Under the pieces are notes generated by a model that was not told the DNA's origin, ran no database searches, and saw nothing but the letters and a program-made list of their open reading frames with translations. From Latescibacteria bacterium UBA6620 (GTDB lineage: Bacteria > Latescibacterota > UBA2968), in the NCBI GenBank assembly GCA_002433075.1, contig DJHM01000022.1:169673-233672 (forward strand): 64,000 nt of DNA. The letters run 5' to 3'. Shown here one piece after another: positions 43,937 to 53,194 of this stretch (position 1 is its first letter; each line of letters begins with the position of its first letter). The position numbers and the translations under genes were made by a program.

Positions 43937-45454
43937 TCAGCTAACCTGGAACCCGGCCTTGAAGCTGTCGATCGCTGAATCCAGCTTGTCTTTAACTTCG
44001 TCACTCAGATCGAGGGATTCGTTCACCGACTGAATAATGTCCGGATGTCCGTCCCGGATGTATTCCAGCAACTCTGCTTCAAATCGCTGAACATCCTGTG
44101 TGGGGATGTCATCGATCTTCGTGGCAGAGAACAGGACCACCGTCTGCTCACCCACCGACTGCGGTGCAAACTGGTTCTGCTTCAGCAATTCGGTCAGCTT
44201 CTCGCCGTGATTCAAAACGTCGCGGGTCGCTTGATCCAGTCCCTCCGTACCGAACTGGGCAAAGGCCTTGACTTCGTTGTACTGCGACATGTCACCCTTC
44301 AATGTCCCCGCCACCGCGCGCATCGCACGGCTTCGGGCGGACGAAACGCGAGAGACCGATGCGCCCACGTCCATCGCAGGTCGGATACCGGCGTAGAAGA
44401 GCTCCGGCTTCAGCAGAATCTGACCGTCCGTGATCGAGATGACGTTCGTCGGAACGAAAGTTGACACGTCCCCCTCCAGAATCTCGATGACCGGAAGGGC
44501 CGTCAGCGAACCTCCGCCGTGTTCATCGCTCATTTTGGCCGCTCGTTCGAGCAAACGCGAGTGGAGATAGAACACATCACCGGGATAGGCTTCCCGACCT
44601 GGGGGCCGTCGAAGCACGAGGGACATCTCGCGATAGGCCCACGCCTGCTTCGAAAGGTCGTCATAGACGATAAGGGCGTGCTCACCCTTGTCGCGGAAGT
44701 ACTCACCCATCGAGCATCCCGCGTAGGGAGCGAGAAACTGGAGCGGCGCCGGATCGCTCGCCGTGGCAGATACAACGATGGTATAATCTAGTGCTCCGGC
44801 CTGATCGAGCTCGGCCACCACCTTGGCGACCGTCGAAGCCTTCTGACCGATCGCCACGTAGATGCACTTGAGGCCCGAATCTTTCTGGTTGATGATCGCG
44901 TCGAGCGCAATCGCCGTCTTGCCCGTCTGGCGATCGCCGATGATGAGCTCCCGTTGCCCACGACCGATCGGGACCGTCGAGTCGATGACCTTGATACCCG
45001 TCATCATCGGCTCTTCCACAGGCTGCCGGGCCATCACACCAGGCGCGATTCGCTCGATGGGAAGCATCTGGTCTGTGGAGATCGGCCCCTTACCATCGAT
45101 CGGCTGCCCCAACGGGTTGACGACGCGGCCGAGAAGTGCCTCGCCCACCGGTACCTCAACGATCTGTCCCGTCCGTTTGACCGTGTCGCCCTCTCGAATT
45201 TCCGTATCGTCGCCGAACAGCACGCAGCCAACGTTATCCTCTTCGAGGTTCAGCGCCATACCCATGATGTCGTTCGGGAATTGCACGAGTTCACTGGCCT
45301 GAACGTTCCCCAGCCCGTGAACGCGGGCGACACCGTCTCCCACCAGAATTACCGTCCCGGTTTCATAGACATCGACATCGTGCCTGGCCTCCAGAATCTG
45401 CTGCTTCAGAATGTCAGAGATCTCGTCGGGCCGAATCTGTAAGTTCGTTGACAT
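43937..45454 (-). CDS. atpA: F1F0 ATP synthase alpha subunit
   Basis: A 505-residue non-catalytic subunit with Walker A GDRQTGKTA, PGREAYPGDVFYLHSRLLER and the IRPAMDVGASVSRVS signature. It starts ATG 45454 and lies between atpH and atpG as in the common F1 order. Regulatory and catalytic interface arginine region (VSRVSSARS) is intact. Confidence 0.98.
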   Translation of the reverse strand: MSTNLQIRPDEISDILKQQILEARHDVDVYETGTVILVGDGVARVHGLGNVQASELVQFPNDIMGMALNLEEDNVGCVLFGDDTEIREGDTVKRTGQIVEVPVGEALLGRVVNPLGQPIDGKGPISTDQMLPIERIAPGVMARQPVEEPMMTGIKVIDSTVPIGRGQRELIIGDRQTGKTAIALDAIINQKDSGLKCIYVAIGQKASTVAKVVAELDQAGALDYTIVVSATASDPAPLQFLAPYAGCSMGEYFRDKGEHALIVYDDLSKQAWAYREMSLVLRRPPGREAYPGDVFYLHSRLLERAAKMSDEHGGGSLTALPVIEILEGDVSTFVPTNVISITDGQILLKPELFYAGIRPAMDVGASVSRVSSARSRAMRAVAGTLKGDMSQYNEVKAFAQFGTEGLDQATRDVLNHGEKLTELLKQNQFAPQSVGEQTVVLFSATKIDDIPTQDVQRFEAELLEYIRDGHPDIIQSVNESLDLSDEVKDKLDSAIDSFKAGFQVS

Positions 45455-45523
45455 GTACTACGTTCCTCGGGTGTGAATGTTTCTATTCCCTTGTTTCAAT
45501 CCACATTTCAGAGGCTGTCTGCC

Positions 45524-46066
45524 TCAGGACCCCACCCTCAAAGCGTGGTGGAGTCGATCGACCATCGAGTCGAGTGTCCCATCAAACACCTGATCGCCAA
45601 GTCTTGCGATGAAGCCGGCGTTCAAGCTCGGATCCACGCTCGCCACGACGCGCACGTCCTTGCCGGAGTAGGTCGAAAGCTTGACGCGGAGTCCCTCCAG
45701 CTGTCCCTCGCTCAGCTCTGTCGCCGAAGTGACTTCCGCGGTAGTCAGTCCACGGCGCTCGTCCATCAACGCAAGGTAATCCCTCAGCATTTCTGCCAGC
45801 TGTCGCTCGCGGCGCTTCTCGCACAAAAGGAGAAGAAAGTTCAGCGTTAAATCCTGCACCTTCCCACCGAACAGTCTCGAGAAGGCTTCACGCTTTTGTT
45901 CGGGCAGTATGAAAGGATCGGTAGTATATGTGACAAGATACTCGGACGAATCCAGAAGATCGATCAAGCCCTCCACGTCGGTCTGGACCTCATCCAGCAC
46001 ACCCTTTTCTTCCGCCGCGCTGGCCAGCGCTTCGGTATACCGCTGCGATACCCCTGTGGGACTCAA
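45524..46066 (-). CDS. atpH: F1F0 ATP synthase delta subunit
   Basis: A 180-residue protein of the OSCP/delta family: N-terminal helical domain (SQRYTEALASAAEEKG) and C-terminal DPSLNAGFIARLGDQVFDGT, which is the family hallmark. It joins the F1 head to the peripheral stalk. Confidence 0.95.
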   Translation of the reverse strand: MSPTGVSQRYTEALASAAEEKGVLDEVQTDVEGLIDLLDSSEYLVTYTTDPFILPEQKREAFSRLFGGKVQDLTLNFLLLLCEKRRERQLAEMLRDYLALMDERRGLTTAEVTSATELSEGQLEGLRVKLSTYSGKDVRVVASVDPSLNAGFIARLGDQVFDGTLDSMVDRLHHALRVGS

Positions 46067-46187
46067 AGCATCACTCCGATCACTTTTTTCCGCTGAGAAT
46101 CATTCATCGGTTCTTGACCGCCGACCGGCAGGGTCTGAGTTCCTGTGGCCTGCCTACCGAGCGACCGGAATACAGATCAAGGGCAGC

Positions 46188-46682
46188 TCAGTTCGGAGAA
46201 TCGGGCAGCCTAGAAATCACGTCATCCACGATCTGGCGACTTCGATTCTCGTCGATCTGCTCATCCAGAATCTGTCTCGTGGCCAGGATGGCGAGATCGG
46301 CGACCTCACCGCGTAGTTCCTGAACGGCTTGATCCTTCTCCTGCTGGATCGTGCGACGCGCCTGCTCAAGCATCTGAGCTGCATCGGCTTCCGCACGTTC
46401 CTTTACCTCCTGCGCAACACGCTCGGCCACTTCTCGACCTTCGGAGATCGCCGCCCGGGCTTCGGCCTGGGCCTGTTCCAACGCCTCTTTGTTCGACTCG
46501 GCCTGGCGTTCGGATTCTTCCCGTGCCCGATCTGCCGCCGCAAGCGCGTCATTGATCCGCTGCTCACGTTCGTCGAGCATCGTCAGCAGCGGTTTCCAGG
46601 CCACCATACGCAGCACGACCAGCAGAAGCAGGAACGTGACGATGGTCCAGAAGATCAGGCCTGGCTCGAGATTGAGTAACAT
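46188..46682 (-). CDS. atpF: F1F0 ATP synthase b subunit
   Basis: A 164-residue protein with one N-terminal membrane segment (PGLIFWTIVTFLLLLVVLR) and a long charged coiled coil forming the peripheral stalk. Only one b-type gene is present, so the stalk is probably a b homodimer. Confidence 0.96.
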   Translation of the reverse strand: MLLNLEPGLIFWTIVTFLLLLVVLRMVAWKPLLTMLDEREQRINDALAAADRAREESERQAESNKEALEQAQAEARAAISEGREVAERVAQEVKERAEADAAQMLEQARRTIQQEKDQAVQELRGEVADLAILATRQILDEQIDENRSRQIVDDVISRLPDSPN

Positions 46683-46740
46683 GCCGCTCTCCTGTCAGAT
46701 GATTCGTCGCCGCGTACCAGCGGCGACGTGAACGGCTAAC

Positions 46741-46989
46741 CTACTTGGTCGCCAGAAGGAAGCAGACAACCTGACCGAAGAGGGCGACACCTTCGATGAA
46801 CGCGGCCGTGATAATCATCGACGTACGGATATCGTTCGCAGCCTCGGGCTGACGAGCGGTACCGTCGACGGCCATGCCGGCAATCTTGCCGATGCCGAGC
46901 GCAGCACCAACGGTTACGATACCGGCACCAATGCCGGCGGACAGGTAGCCATAAGCTTCGGCTGCCACAGAAGCGACTTCAGCTGCCAC
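46741..46989 (-). CDS. atpE: F1F0 ATP synthase c subunit
   Basis: An 82-residue hairpin of two membrane helices joined by the polar ARQP loop (45-48). The ion-binding carboxylate is Glu66 in AAFIEGVALFG. The first helix has no Gln, and Gly rather than Ser/Thr follows Glu66, which speaks against the classical Na+ site; proton coupling is more likely. Confidence 0.96.
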   Translation of the reverse strand: MAAEVASVAAEAYGYLSAGIGAGIVTVGAALGIGKIAGMAVDGTARQPEAANDIRTSMIITAAFIEGVALFGQVVCFLLATK

Positions 46990-47109
46990 AGAACACCTCC
47001 AGAGAATTAGGAGTAAGATGTTGCGGATGTGATTCGATAGAGTCTCCAGGCGCCAACCGCGAACACCCGAGGACAGAGTTTACTGTTCAGCCTGCTGCCT
47101 CTTCCCTGC

Positions 47110-47928
47110 TCAATGTTCCTGATGTACCGCCATTCCGATAAACACCGCTGACAACATGGTGAAGATGTAGGCCTGCACCATCGCCACGAACAGCTCCAGG
47201 AGGTAAATCGCCAGGGAGAAGGGTACCGCCACAGCGACAACTCCATATGACTTGAACATGAAGATGAGCCCAAGAAGCGCCAGAATAATCACGTGCCCGG
47301 CCGTGATGTTGGCGAAGAGTCGGATGCACAGGGCAAACGGCTTCGAAAACAGGCCGAGTACCTCGATCGGAATCAGGAGAATGGTAATCGGCAGCGGCAG
47401 ACCGTGGGGGACGAGTCCTTTGAAGTATCCAAACAGACCGTTATGGATGATGCCACCGATCTGAATCGCGAAAAAGGCACAGATCGCCAATCCAGCCGTC
47501 ACGCTCACATTGCCCGTCGCAGTCGAGCCGTAAGGTACCAAGCCGAGCAGATTACACGTCAGGATAAAGAAGAACACCGTCAGGAGGAACGGCATGAACC
47601 TACGGTACTCGTGTTCGCCGAGCGCAGGTCTGGCAATCTCGTCACGAATGAAGAGCACGACCGCCTCGAACATATTCGCCAGACCACTTGGAACCAGCCC
47701 ACGGCGACGCGTCGTGATCGTAAACGCCAGAATGAGCAGGAGGGCCGCGAACCACATCATCACGACGTGGCGCGTAATCGATATGTCGAAACCGAAAAGC
47801 TCGAGGTGTGGAAGATGCAGATGGTGCCACGGCGGTGGGAGGTGGAGGTCTGCCCCGTCGAGCAGATGCTCCATGATGTAGTCCTTTTCGCCGTTTTCGG
47901 CTGCAGCGCCCTCAGCGCCTGAAGCCAT
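47110..47928 (-). CDS. atpB: F1F0 ATP synthase a subunit
   Basis: A 272-residue membrane protein with the essential Arg in FALCIRLFANITAGH and five to six membrane helices. The N-terminal ~45 residues are acidic and His-rich (LHLPPPWHHLHLPHLELFG), possibly outside the membrane. It carries protons to the c-ring. It lies three bases after the AtpI-like gene. Confidence 0.96.
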   Translation of the reverse strand: MASGAEGAAAENGEKDYIMEHLLDGADLHLPPPWHHLHLPHLELFGFDISITRHVVMMWFAALLLILAFTITTRRRGLVPSGLANMFEAVVLFIRDEIARPALGEHEYRRFMPFLLTVFFFILTCNLLGLVPYGSTATGNVSVTAGLAICAFFAIQIGGIIHNGLFGYFKGLVPHGLPLPITILLIPIEVLGLFSKPFALCIRLFANITAGHVIILALLGLIFMFKSYGVVAVAVPFSLAIYLLELFVAMVQAYIFTMLSAVFIGMAVHQEH

Positions 47929-47931
47929 ACG

Positions 47932-48336
47932 TCACTCCCCCTGCGATTGAGTACCAGATACCCGGCGTGTCAGAAATCGGATCTCCAGTGCCTGGAAGAT
48001 CAGGTAGAACATAAACAACGACGTCCCTAATGCCAAAATTGAGTAGTCGGTCAGTCGGACGAGGGCCACAAAAATCACGCAAATCCCCAACATCCGCAGG
48101 GCCATCCCGCCCAGGACGGTCTTCAGAAAGACCGGTTGGGGCTTGTCGAATGCCCACATCGCCGAGGCCCCTCCAATCAGCACGTTGACCGTGCTGATCG
48201 CGCAACCGATTGCTGCCGTAATAAGAATCTCGGTCCCCCATTTCACATAAACGGGATAGCTCAGGACTAGGACAGCCACGCCCAGAGTGACTCCAACCTG
48301 CTTGAAGAACCGGCCGATTTCATTCGCTGCGCTCAC
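47932..48336 (-). CDS. AtpI-like ATP synthase accessory protein
   Basis: A 134-residue protein with four hydrophobic segments in the place usually taken by atpI (between atpZ and atpB). GTEILITAAIGCAISTVNVL and a basic C-terminus fit the loose AtpI family, which helps c-ring assembly. It overlaps the preceding gene by four bases. Family assignment rests mainly on position and topology. Confidence 0.7.
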   Translation of the reverse strand: MSAANEIGRFFKQVGVTLGVAVLVLSYPVYVKWGTEILITAAIGCAISTVNVLIGGASAMWAFDKPQPVFLKTVLGGMALRMLGICVIFVALVRLTDYSILALGTSLFMFYLIFQALEIRFLTRRVSGTQSQGE

Positions 48337-48605
48337 CGTTCGTCCGCTGGATTGTCGACCTCGTGATCCTCAGCCTCTCGTACACGATCGGCAAGTCGAT
48401 TGACGGCTCGAAGGAGGTGAAAGGTCGCGGCTCCGATTCCAACCATCAGACCGGCCAATGCCAAGATCGGTGTCGTTTCGAGCTTCCCGTCCAGCCATCG
48501 CCCTCCGACGAAGCAGAGGATGACCGTGGCTGCGAACTCGATCCCCAGCCCCATGTAGGGTCCGGCCTTACGATAGGCTTCTGCAAGCCCTTGCCCGGTC
48601 GCCAT
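48333..48605 (-). CDS. AtpZ-like ATP synthase assembly protein
   Basis: A 90-residue protein with two hydrophobic segments (GPYMGLGIEFAATVILCFVG, PILALAGLMVGIGAATFHLL) separated by GRWLDGKLETT, the layout of AtpZ (ATPase_gene1) proteins at the head of atp operons. It begins only 22 bases after nuoN, so the atp genes may be read from the nuo transcript. Confidence 0.8.
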   Translation of the reverse strand: MATGQGLAEAYRKAGPYMGLGIEFAATVILCFVGGRWLDGKLETTPILALAGLMVGIGAATFHLLRAVNRLADRVREAEDHEVDNPADER

Positions 48606-48627
48606 AGTCGCGCTCCCGCGACGATAT

Positions 48628-50073
48628 CTACAGCAGCGCAGAAACGGTCTGACGGGCCATTTGAAGCAGGCTCGTCGGAGCCAGACCGATATACAGTGTC
48701 CCCAGGGATGCGGTAAGCAGGGCCACCCGTGCGAACGGAGTCATCGAAACGGCGTGGGCCTGTCCCACGGGCTGCCGCATGTACATACTGACGACAACGC
48801 CCAGATAGAAGTAGACCGACACGAGACTGTTCAGAACGCCGATTACCGTCAGCCAGATGTAGCCCGCCTCAACCGCCGCCGAGAATATCTGGAACTTCCC
48901 GAAAAAACCCGCGGTGGGCGGAAGACCCGCAAGAGACACCATGAACAGCGTCATGGCCAGACCGATCCCCGGATGTCGGAACCCGACGCCCGCATACCCC
49001 GAAATTTCCAGGTTCTCGTCGCCCTTGCGGCCCAGCGCGACGATCACGGCGAATGCCCCGATGTTCATGAAAGCGTAGGCTAGGAGGTAGAACACTCCGC
49101 CCGCGATCCCACGTTCGTTCGCAGCCACGAGGGCCACCAGCACGTAGCCCGCGTGAGCCACGCTCGAGTAGGCCAGCATCCGCTTGATGTTCCGCTGGGA
49201 CAGTGCACCCAAGTTTCCCACGGTCATCGTCAGCGCCGCCAACATCCAGATAGCGCCCGACCAATCCCCCGACAGGTCCCCAAGAGACGCGACCATCACC
49301 CTGAAGAAAGCGGCAAACGCGGCCGCCTTCGGCCCCGCAGACATGAACCCCGTAATGGCAGTAGGGGCCCCTTGGTAGACGTCGGGAGCCCACATGTGGA
49401 ACGGAACAGCGGAAACCTTGAACGCGAAGCCCACGATCAGCAGCGCGACGCCCCCGAGCAGCATGGGGTGCGTGTAGACCCGCCCCTGCGCGACCGCGAG
49501 TTCGATCTCCCTCAGATTCGTCGTCCCGGTCGATCCGTAGACCAACGCGATGCCGTAGAGCAAGAATCCGGTCGCAAAGGCCCCCAGCAATAGATACTTC
49601 ATCGAACCTTCGTTCGAATCCGTTCGTCGACGGAAGAAACCGACGAGGATGTAGAGCGCGATCGACATCAACTCGATGCCAAGGAAAATCACGATCAAAT
49701 CCGCGCCGGCAGCCATCAACATCATCCCCAGGGTCGCCGCAAGGATCAGCAGATAATACTCGCTCCGTCCCCCTTCTTCGCGCTCCAGAAAGCCAGTTGA
49801 CACGAAGATCGTCAGTCCGGTACCCGCCAGGATGATCAGATTGAAGAACAGGGCGTAGTTGTCCAGGAACAGCATCCCGCCAAGGCCGTGGGTGGGGCTT
49901 CGCCCCCATAGACTCAGACTGACCCAGATGGCGACACCCACCCCAAGCAAAGACAGATAGCCCGATACTCCACCCTTATTGTCGGGTCGGATGATGTCCA
50001 CGCACAGAACGACCAGGACAAGCCCGGCAACGACCAGCGATGGAAGCAGAATGTTCCAGTCAATCTCGAACAA
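48628..50073 (-). CDS. nuoN: NADH-quinone oxidoreductase subunit N
   Basis: A 481-residue antiporter-like subunit with about 14 membrane helices; FKVSAVPFHMWAPDVYQGAP is the conserved loop of this family, and GNLGALSQRNIKRMLAYSSV carries the broken-helix region. It is one of three proton channels of complex I. It is separated from nuoM by the antiporter gene. Confidence 0.96.
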   Translation of the reverse strand: MFEIDWNILLPSLVVAGLVLVVLCVDIIRPDNKGGVSGYLSLLGVGVAIWVSLSLWGRSPTHGLGGMLFLDNYALFFNLIILAGTGLTIFVSTGFLEREEGGRSEYYLLILAATLGMMLMAAGADLIVIFLGIELMSIALYILVGFFRRRTDSNEGSMKYLLLGAFATGFLLYGIALVYGSTGTTNLREIELAVAQGRVYTHPMLLGGVALLIVGFAFKVSAVPFHMWAPDVYQGAPTAITGFMSAGPKAAAFAAFFRVMVASLGDLSGDWSGAIWMLAALTMTVGNLGALSQRNIKRMLAYSSVAHAGYVLVALVAANERGIAGGVFYLLAYAFMNIGAFAVIVALGRKGDENLEISGYAGVGFRHPGIGLAMTLFMVSLAGLPPTAGFFGKFQIFSAAVEAGYIWLTVIGVLNSLVSVYFYLGVVVSMYMRQPVGQAHAVSMTPFARVALLTASLGTLYIGLAPTSLLQMARQTVSALL

Positions 50074-50096
50074 AGGTCAGTCTCGTACCGATGGTC

Positions 50097-51578
50097 TTAC
50101 ACGAAGAAAACGAACGTGACGACAACGAACAGCGGCATCAGGATCGCGCCGGAATAGGCCATATACCCGAAGAAGCTGGGCATCGGCACGCCGTTCTGCT
50201 CGGCGATCGAACGAACCATAAAGTTCGGTGCATTCCCGATGTAGGTATTGGCACCCATAAAGACGGCGCCGACCGAGATAGCCGTCAGATACTTCACGAA
50301 CAGAGACAGCTTTTCGACATCGACTCCGAGAGTCCCCCACTGATCGGGTGACATCCGAAGTGCCGCGGCGATCGTCGGCTCATCCAGCCCCAACTTGCCC
50401 AGGGCGGATGTGAAGAACGTCAGATACGTCGGCGCATTGTCCAGGAAACTCGATAGCACACCCGTGATCCAGAAGTAGCTCGCCTCGTCTTTCGCGGCCT
50501 GAACGACGAACGCCAGGACCCCGTTATCGCCGGCTTTCAGGATCGCCAGTGCCGGCACGATCGTCATGAAAATGCCCGCGAAGAGGTAGCCGACTTCCTT
50601 GATCGGGAACCAGTCGAATTCGTTCTCCTCACGCAGGCTCCAAGCGGTGAACTTGAGAGACAGCAGGCCCATCACGATGACGGTAACCTCGCGGAGAACG
50701 TTCTGGATCGGAACGTGCACACCGAGGACGTTCAGGTCGTAGCCTGGATTCCAGATTCCACTCATCAGAACCGCACCCATCACGCCACCCAGGAAGATCA
50801 GGTTCTGTAGCCCCTTGACCGAAATCGGCTCCTTCTCATCCTCGTCCACGTCCAGTTTAATGCCGGCCGCCTTGTCCTTGGCGTAATGACGGGAATCGAT
50901 GATGTAGAACAGAACGAGCAGGATGATGCTGATCATCACCATCTCAGGCAGCAGACCGAGTGTCCAGAAGAAGGGCACCCCGTGGAGGAAGCCAAGGAAC
51001 AGGGGTGGATCTCCAAGCGGCGTGAGCGAACCACCGATGTTGCTCACGAGGAAAATGAAAAAGACCACGATGTGGACCCGGCTGGACCGATTCTTGTTTG
51101 CCCGAAGAAGAGGACGAATCAGAACCATCGACGCCCCCGTCGTGCCCATCCAGGAAGCCAACACGGTCCCGATCAGGATCAGCGTCGTGTTGACGACTGG
51201 CGTCCCCGCGAGGGTCCCTCGGATGACGATTCCGCCCCCGGCTGTAAACAACCCCCACAGGAGTACAATGAACGGGATGTAATCGAGCAAGTAGATGTGC
51301 AAAATGTCGTGAAAGGCCGTACCGCCATAGGCGATCAGATACGGCACTGCAAAGATGATGGCCCACCCTGCCGAAACCTTTGGAAAGTTGTGGTGCCACC
51401 AATGCTCGTTCACCAGCGGGCAAATGGCGATCGACAGCAGGATGCCGACGAACGGAATCACACTCCACAACGGTAGAACTTCGCCCAGATTCACTCCACC
51501 ACCACCTGCGGCGAATGCAGAGAGCGGCATGCACGCCACGGCCACGAGTGCCAGAATCAGAAGCTTTCTCATCCTCAT
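50097..51578 (-). CDS. NhaD/CitMHS-type sodium:proton antiporter inside the nuo operon
   Basis: A 493-residue protein with a signal-peptide-like first segment (KLLILALVAVACMPLSAFA) and about 12 further hydrophobic segments. SNIGGSLTPLGDPPLFLGFL and the later SSFLDNAPTYLTFF and MGANTYIGNAPNFMV are the paired signature loops of the ion transporter (IT) superfamily NhaD-like branch. ATG 51578 overlaps the nuoM stop by four bases (ATGA), so it is translationally coupled to complex I. It would exchange Na+ and H+ across the same membrane that complex I energises. Confidence 0.88.
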   Translation of the reverse strand: MRMRKLLILALVAVACMPLSAFAAGGGGVNLGEVLPLWSVIPFVGILLSIAICPLVNEHWWHHNFPKVSAGWAIIFAVPYLIAYGGTAFHDILHIYLLDYIPFIVLLWGLFTAGGGIVIRGTLAGTPVVNTTLILIGTVLASWMGTTGASMVLIRPLLRANKNRSSRVHIVVFFIFLVSNIGGSLTPLGDPPLFLGFLHGVPFFWTLGLLPEMVMISIILLVLFYIIDSRHYAKDKAAGIKLDVDEDEKEPISVKGLQNLIFLGGVMGAVLMSGIWNPGYDLNVLGVHVPIQNVLREVTVIVMGLLSLKFTAWSLREENEFDWFPIKEVGYLFAGIFMTIVPALAILKAGDNGVLAFVVQAAKDEASYFWITGVLSSFLDNAPTYLTFFTSALGKLGLDEPTIAAALRMSPDQWGTLGVDVEKLSLFVKYLTAISVGAVFMGANTYIGNAPNFMVRSIAEQNGVPMPSFFGYMAYSGAILMPLFVVVTFVFFV

Positions 51579-53155
51579 TTCCCCTGTTCGCCGACGCTAC
51601 GCGTTGATGTACGTCCGGCGATGGTCGTTTCCGAGAGCTGCAGGTCCGCCATCGACTTGCCGGCCCCCGCCATCTGACGAGTTTGCACCATCTGTATCAG
51701 GTGTCGACTGGACACCTCGGTTCGGCGTGTAAACGTATCGGAGTATACCCCGATCCAGACCATCAGCACGAGCAATGGTGCGATCACCAGCCACTCGCGC
51801 AAAGAAAGATCCTGAAGCTTCGAATTCGCTTCACCGACATCTCCCCAGACCACCCGCTGGAACATCCACAGCATGTAGACGGCGGCCAGCACAACGCCAG
51901 AAGTCGCGACCACACCAAGCGTGAGATTCGCCTGAAACGCTCCGAGCAGGATCAGAAACTCTCCGACGAACCCGTTCAGCCCCGGAAGCCCGATCGACGA
52001 CAGCGTGGTAATCAGGAAAACGGCTGAGAACGCGGGGACGACCTTCGCAAGCCCCCCGAAATCTGAAATCTCCCGGGTATGGCGGCGCTCGTAGATCATT
52101 CCAACCACGAGGAACAGCGCTCCCGTCGAGATACCGTGATTCACCATCTGAAGAATCCCGCCCTGCATCCCCTGTTCGTTCATCGCAAAGATACCGAGCA
52201 CGATGAATCCCAGATGGCTCACACTAGAATACGCCACCAGCTTTTTCACATCCGTCTGCACCATCGCCACCAGCGCTCCATACACGATCCCGATCACGGA
52301 CAGAACCATGATCATCCCCGTGTACTGCGCCGTCGCCAGCGGGAACAGAGGCAAACAGAACCGCAGAATGCCGTAGGTGCCCATTTTCAACAGCACGCCC
52401 GCAAGAATCACGCTACCCGCTGTAGGTGCTTCGACGTGCGCATCCGGCAACCAGGTGTGGAGGGGGAACAACGGGACCTTGATCGCGAAACTCAGGAAGA
52501 ACGCGAGGAACAGGAGCGACTGCGAATCCGCATCGACGGAATACTTGTGCAGCACCATCAGATCGAATGTATACGTCCCGGTCGCACCGCCGTGTTCGAA
52601 ATAGAGATAGATGATGGCGACCAGCATCAACAGGCTGCCGGCGAGCGTGAACAACACGAACTTGATCGCGGCGTAGATCCGTCGCTCTCCACCCCAGACC
52701 CCGATCAGCAGGTACATCGGAATCAGCATCGCTTCCCAGAACACGTAGAACAGAAACAGATCGAGCGAACAGAAGACGCCGAGTATCCCGGTCTCGAGCA
52801 GGAGCATCGAAATCATGTACTCTCGCACCCTGTTCGTGACCGACGTCCACGATGACAAGATCGCCAGGACCGACAGCAGCGTTGTGATCAGAACAAGCAA
52901 TACACTGATGCCGTCGATGCCCACTGCGTAACTGATACCCAGGGTTTCCACCCACGGCACCTGATGGACGAACTGCATCGCGGCCGTCGTCTCGTCGAAC
53001 CGCGTGAACAGGGGCACCGACATCGCGAAGGTTCCGATGGAAACCGTCAGCGCCAGCCATCGCGACACCCCGTCCCGGCCCTTGCCTGCGATGCCGATCA
53101 GAACCGCACCCACCATCGGCAGGAAGATCAGGTATGTGAGTAACTTCGATTCCAA
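51575..53155 (-). CDS. nuoM: NADH-quinone oxidoreductase subunit M
   Basis: A 526-residue antiporter-like subunit; IKVPLFPLHTWLPDAHVEAP and DVKKLVAYSSVSHLGFIVLG are hallmark segments. About 14 helices, plus an unusual ~50-residue hydrophilic C-terminal tail after the last helix (from TFTRRTEVSSRHL) that would face the aqueous phase. Confidence 0.96.
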   Translation of the reverse strand: MESKLLTYLIFLPMVGAVLIGIAGKGRDGVSRWLALTVSIGTFAMSVPLFTRFDETTAAMQFVHQVPWVETLGISYAVGIDGISVLLVLITTLLSVLAILSSWTSVTNRVREYMISMLLLETGILGVFCSLDLFLFYVFWEAMLIPMYLLIGVWGGERRIYAAIKFVLFTLAGSLLMLVAIIYLYFEHGGATGTYTFDLMVLHKYSVDADSQSLLFLAFFLSFAIKVPLFPLHTWLPDAHVEAPTAGSVILAGVLLKMGTYGILRFCLPLFPLATAQYTGMIMVLSVIGIVYGALVAMVQTDVKKLVAYSSVSHLGFIVLGIFAMNEQGMQGGILQMVNHGISTGALFLVVGMIYERRHTREISDFGGLAKVVPAFSAVFLITTLSSIGLPGLNGFVGEFLILLGAFQANLTLGVVATSGVVLAAVYMLWMFQRVVWGDVGEANSKLQDLSLREWLVIAPLLVLMVWIGVYSDTFTRRTEVSSRHLIQMVQTRQMAGAGKSMADLQLSETTIAGRTSTRSVGEQGK

Positions 53156-53194
53156 TGCTCTATACTCTTGGCTCTACTTTCAATTTTCGATGAT

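Noticed and set aside
46741..46989. A Na+-dependent ATP synthase, suggested by the neighbouring Na+/H+ antiporter.
   Set aside because: The c-subunit lacks the helix-1 Gln and the Ser/Thr after Glu66 of the known Na+ site.
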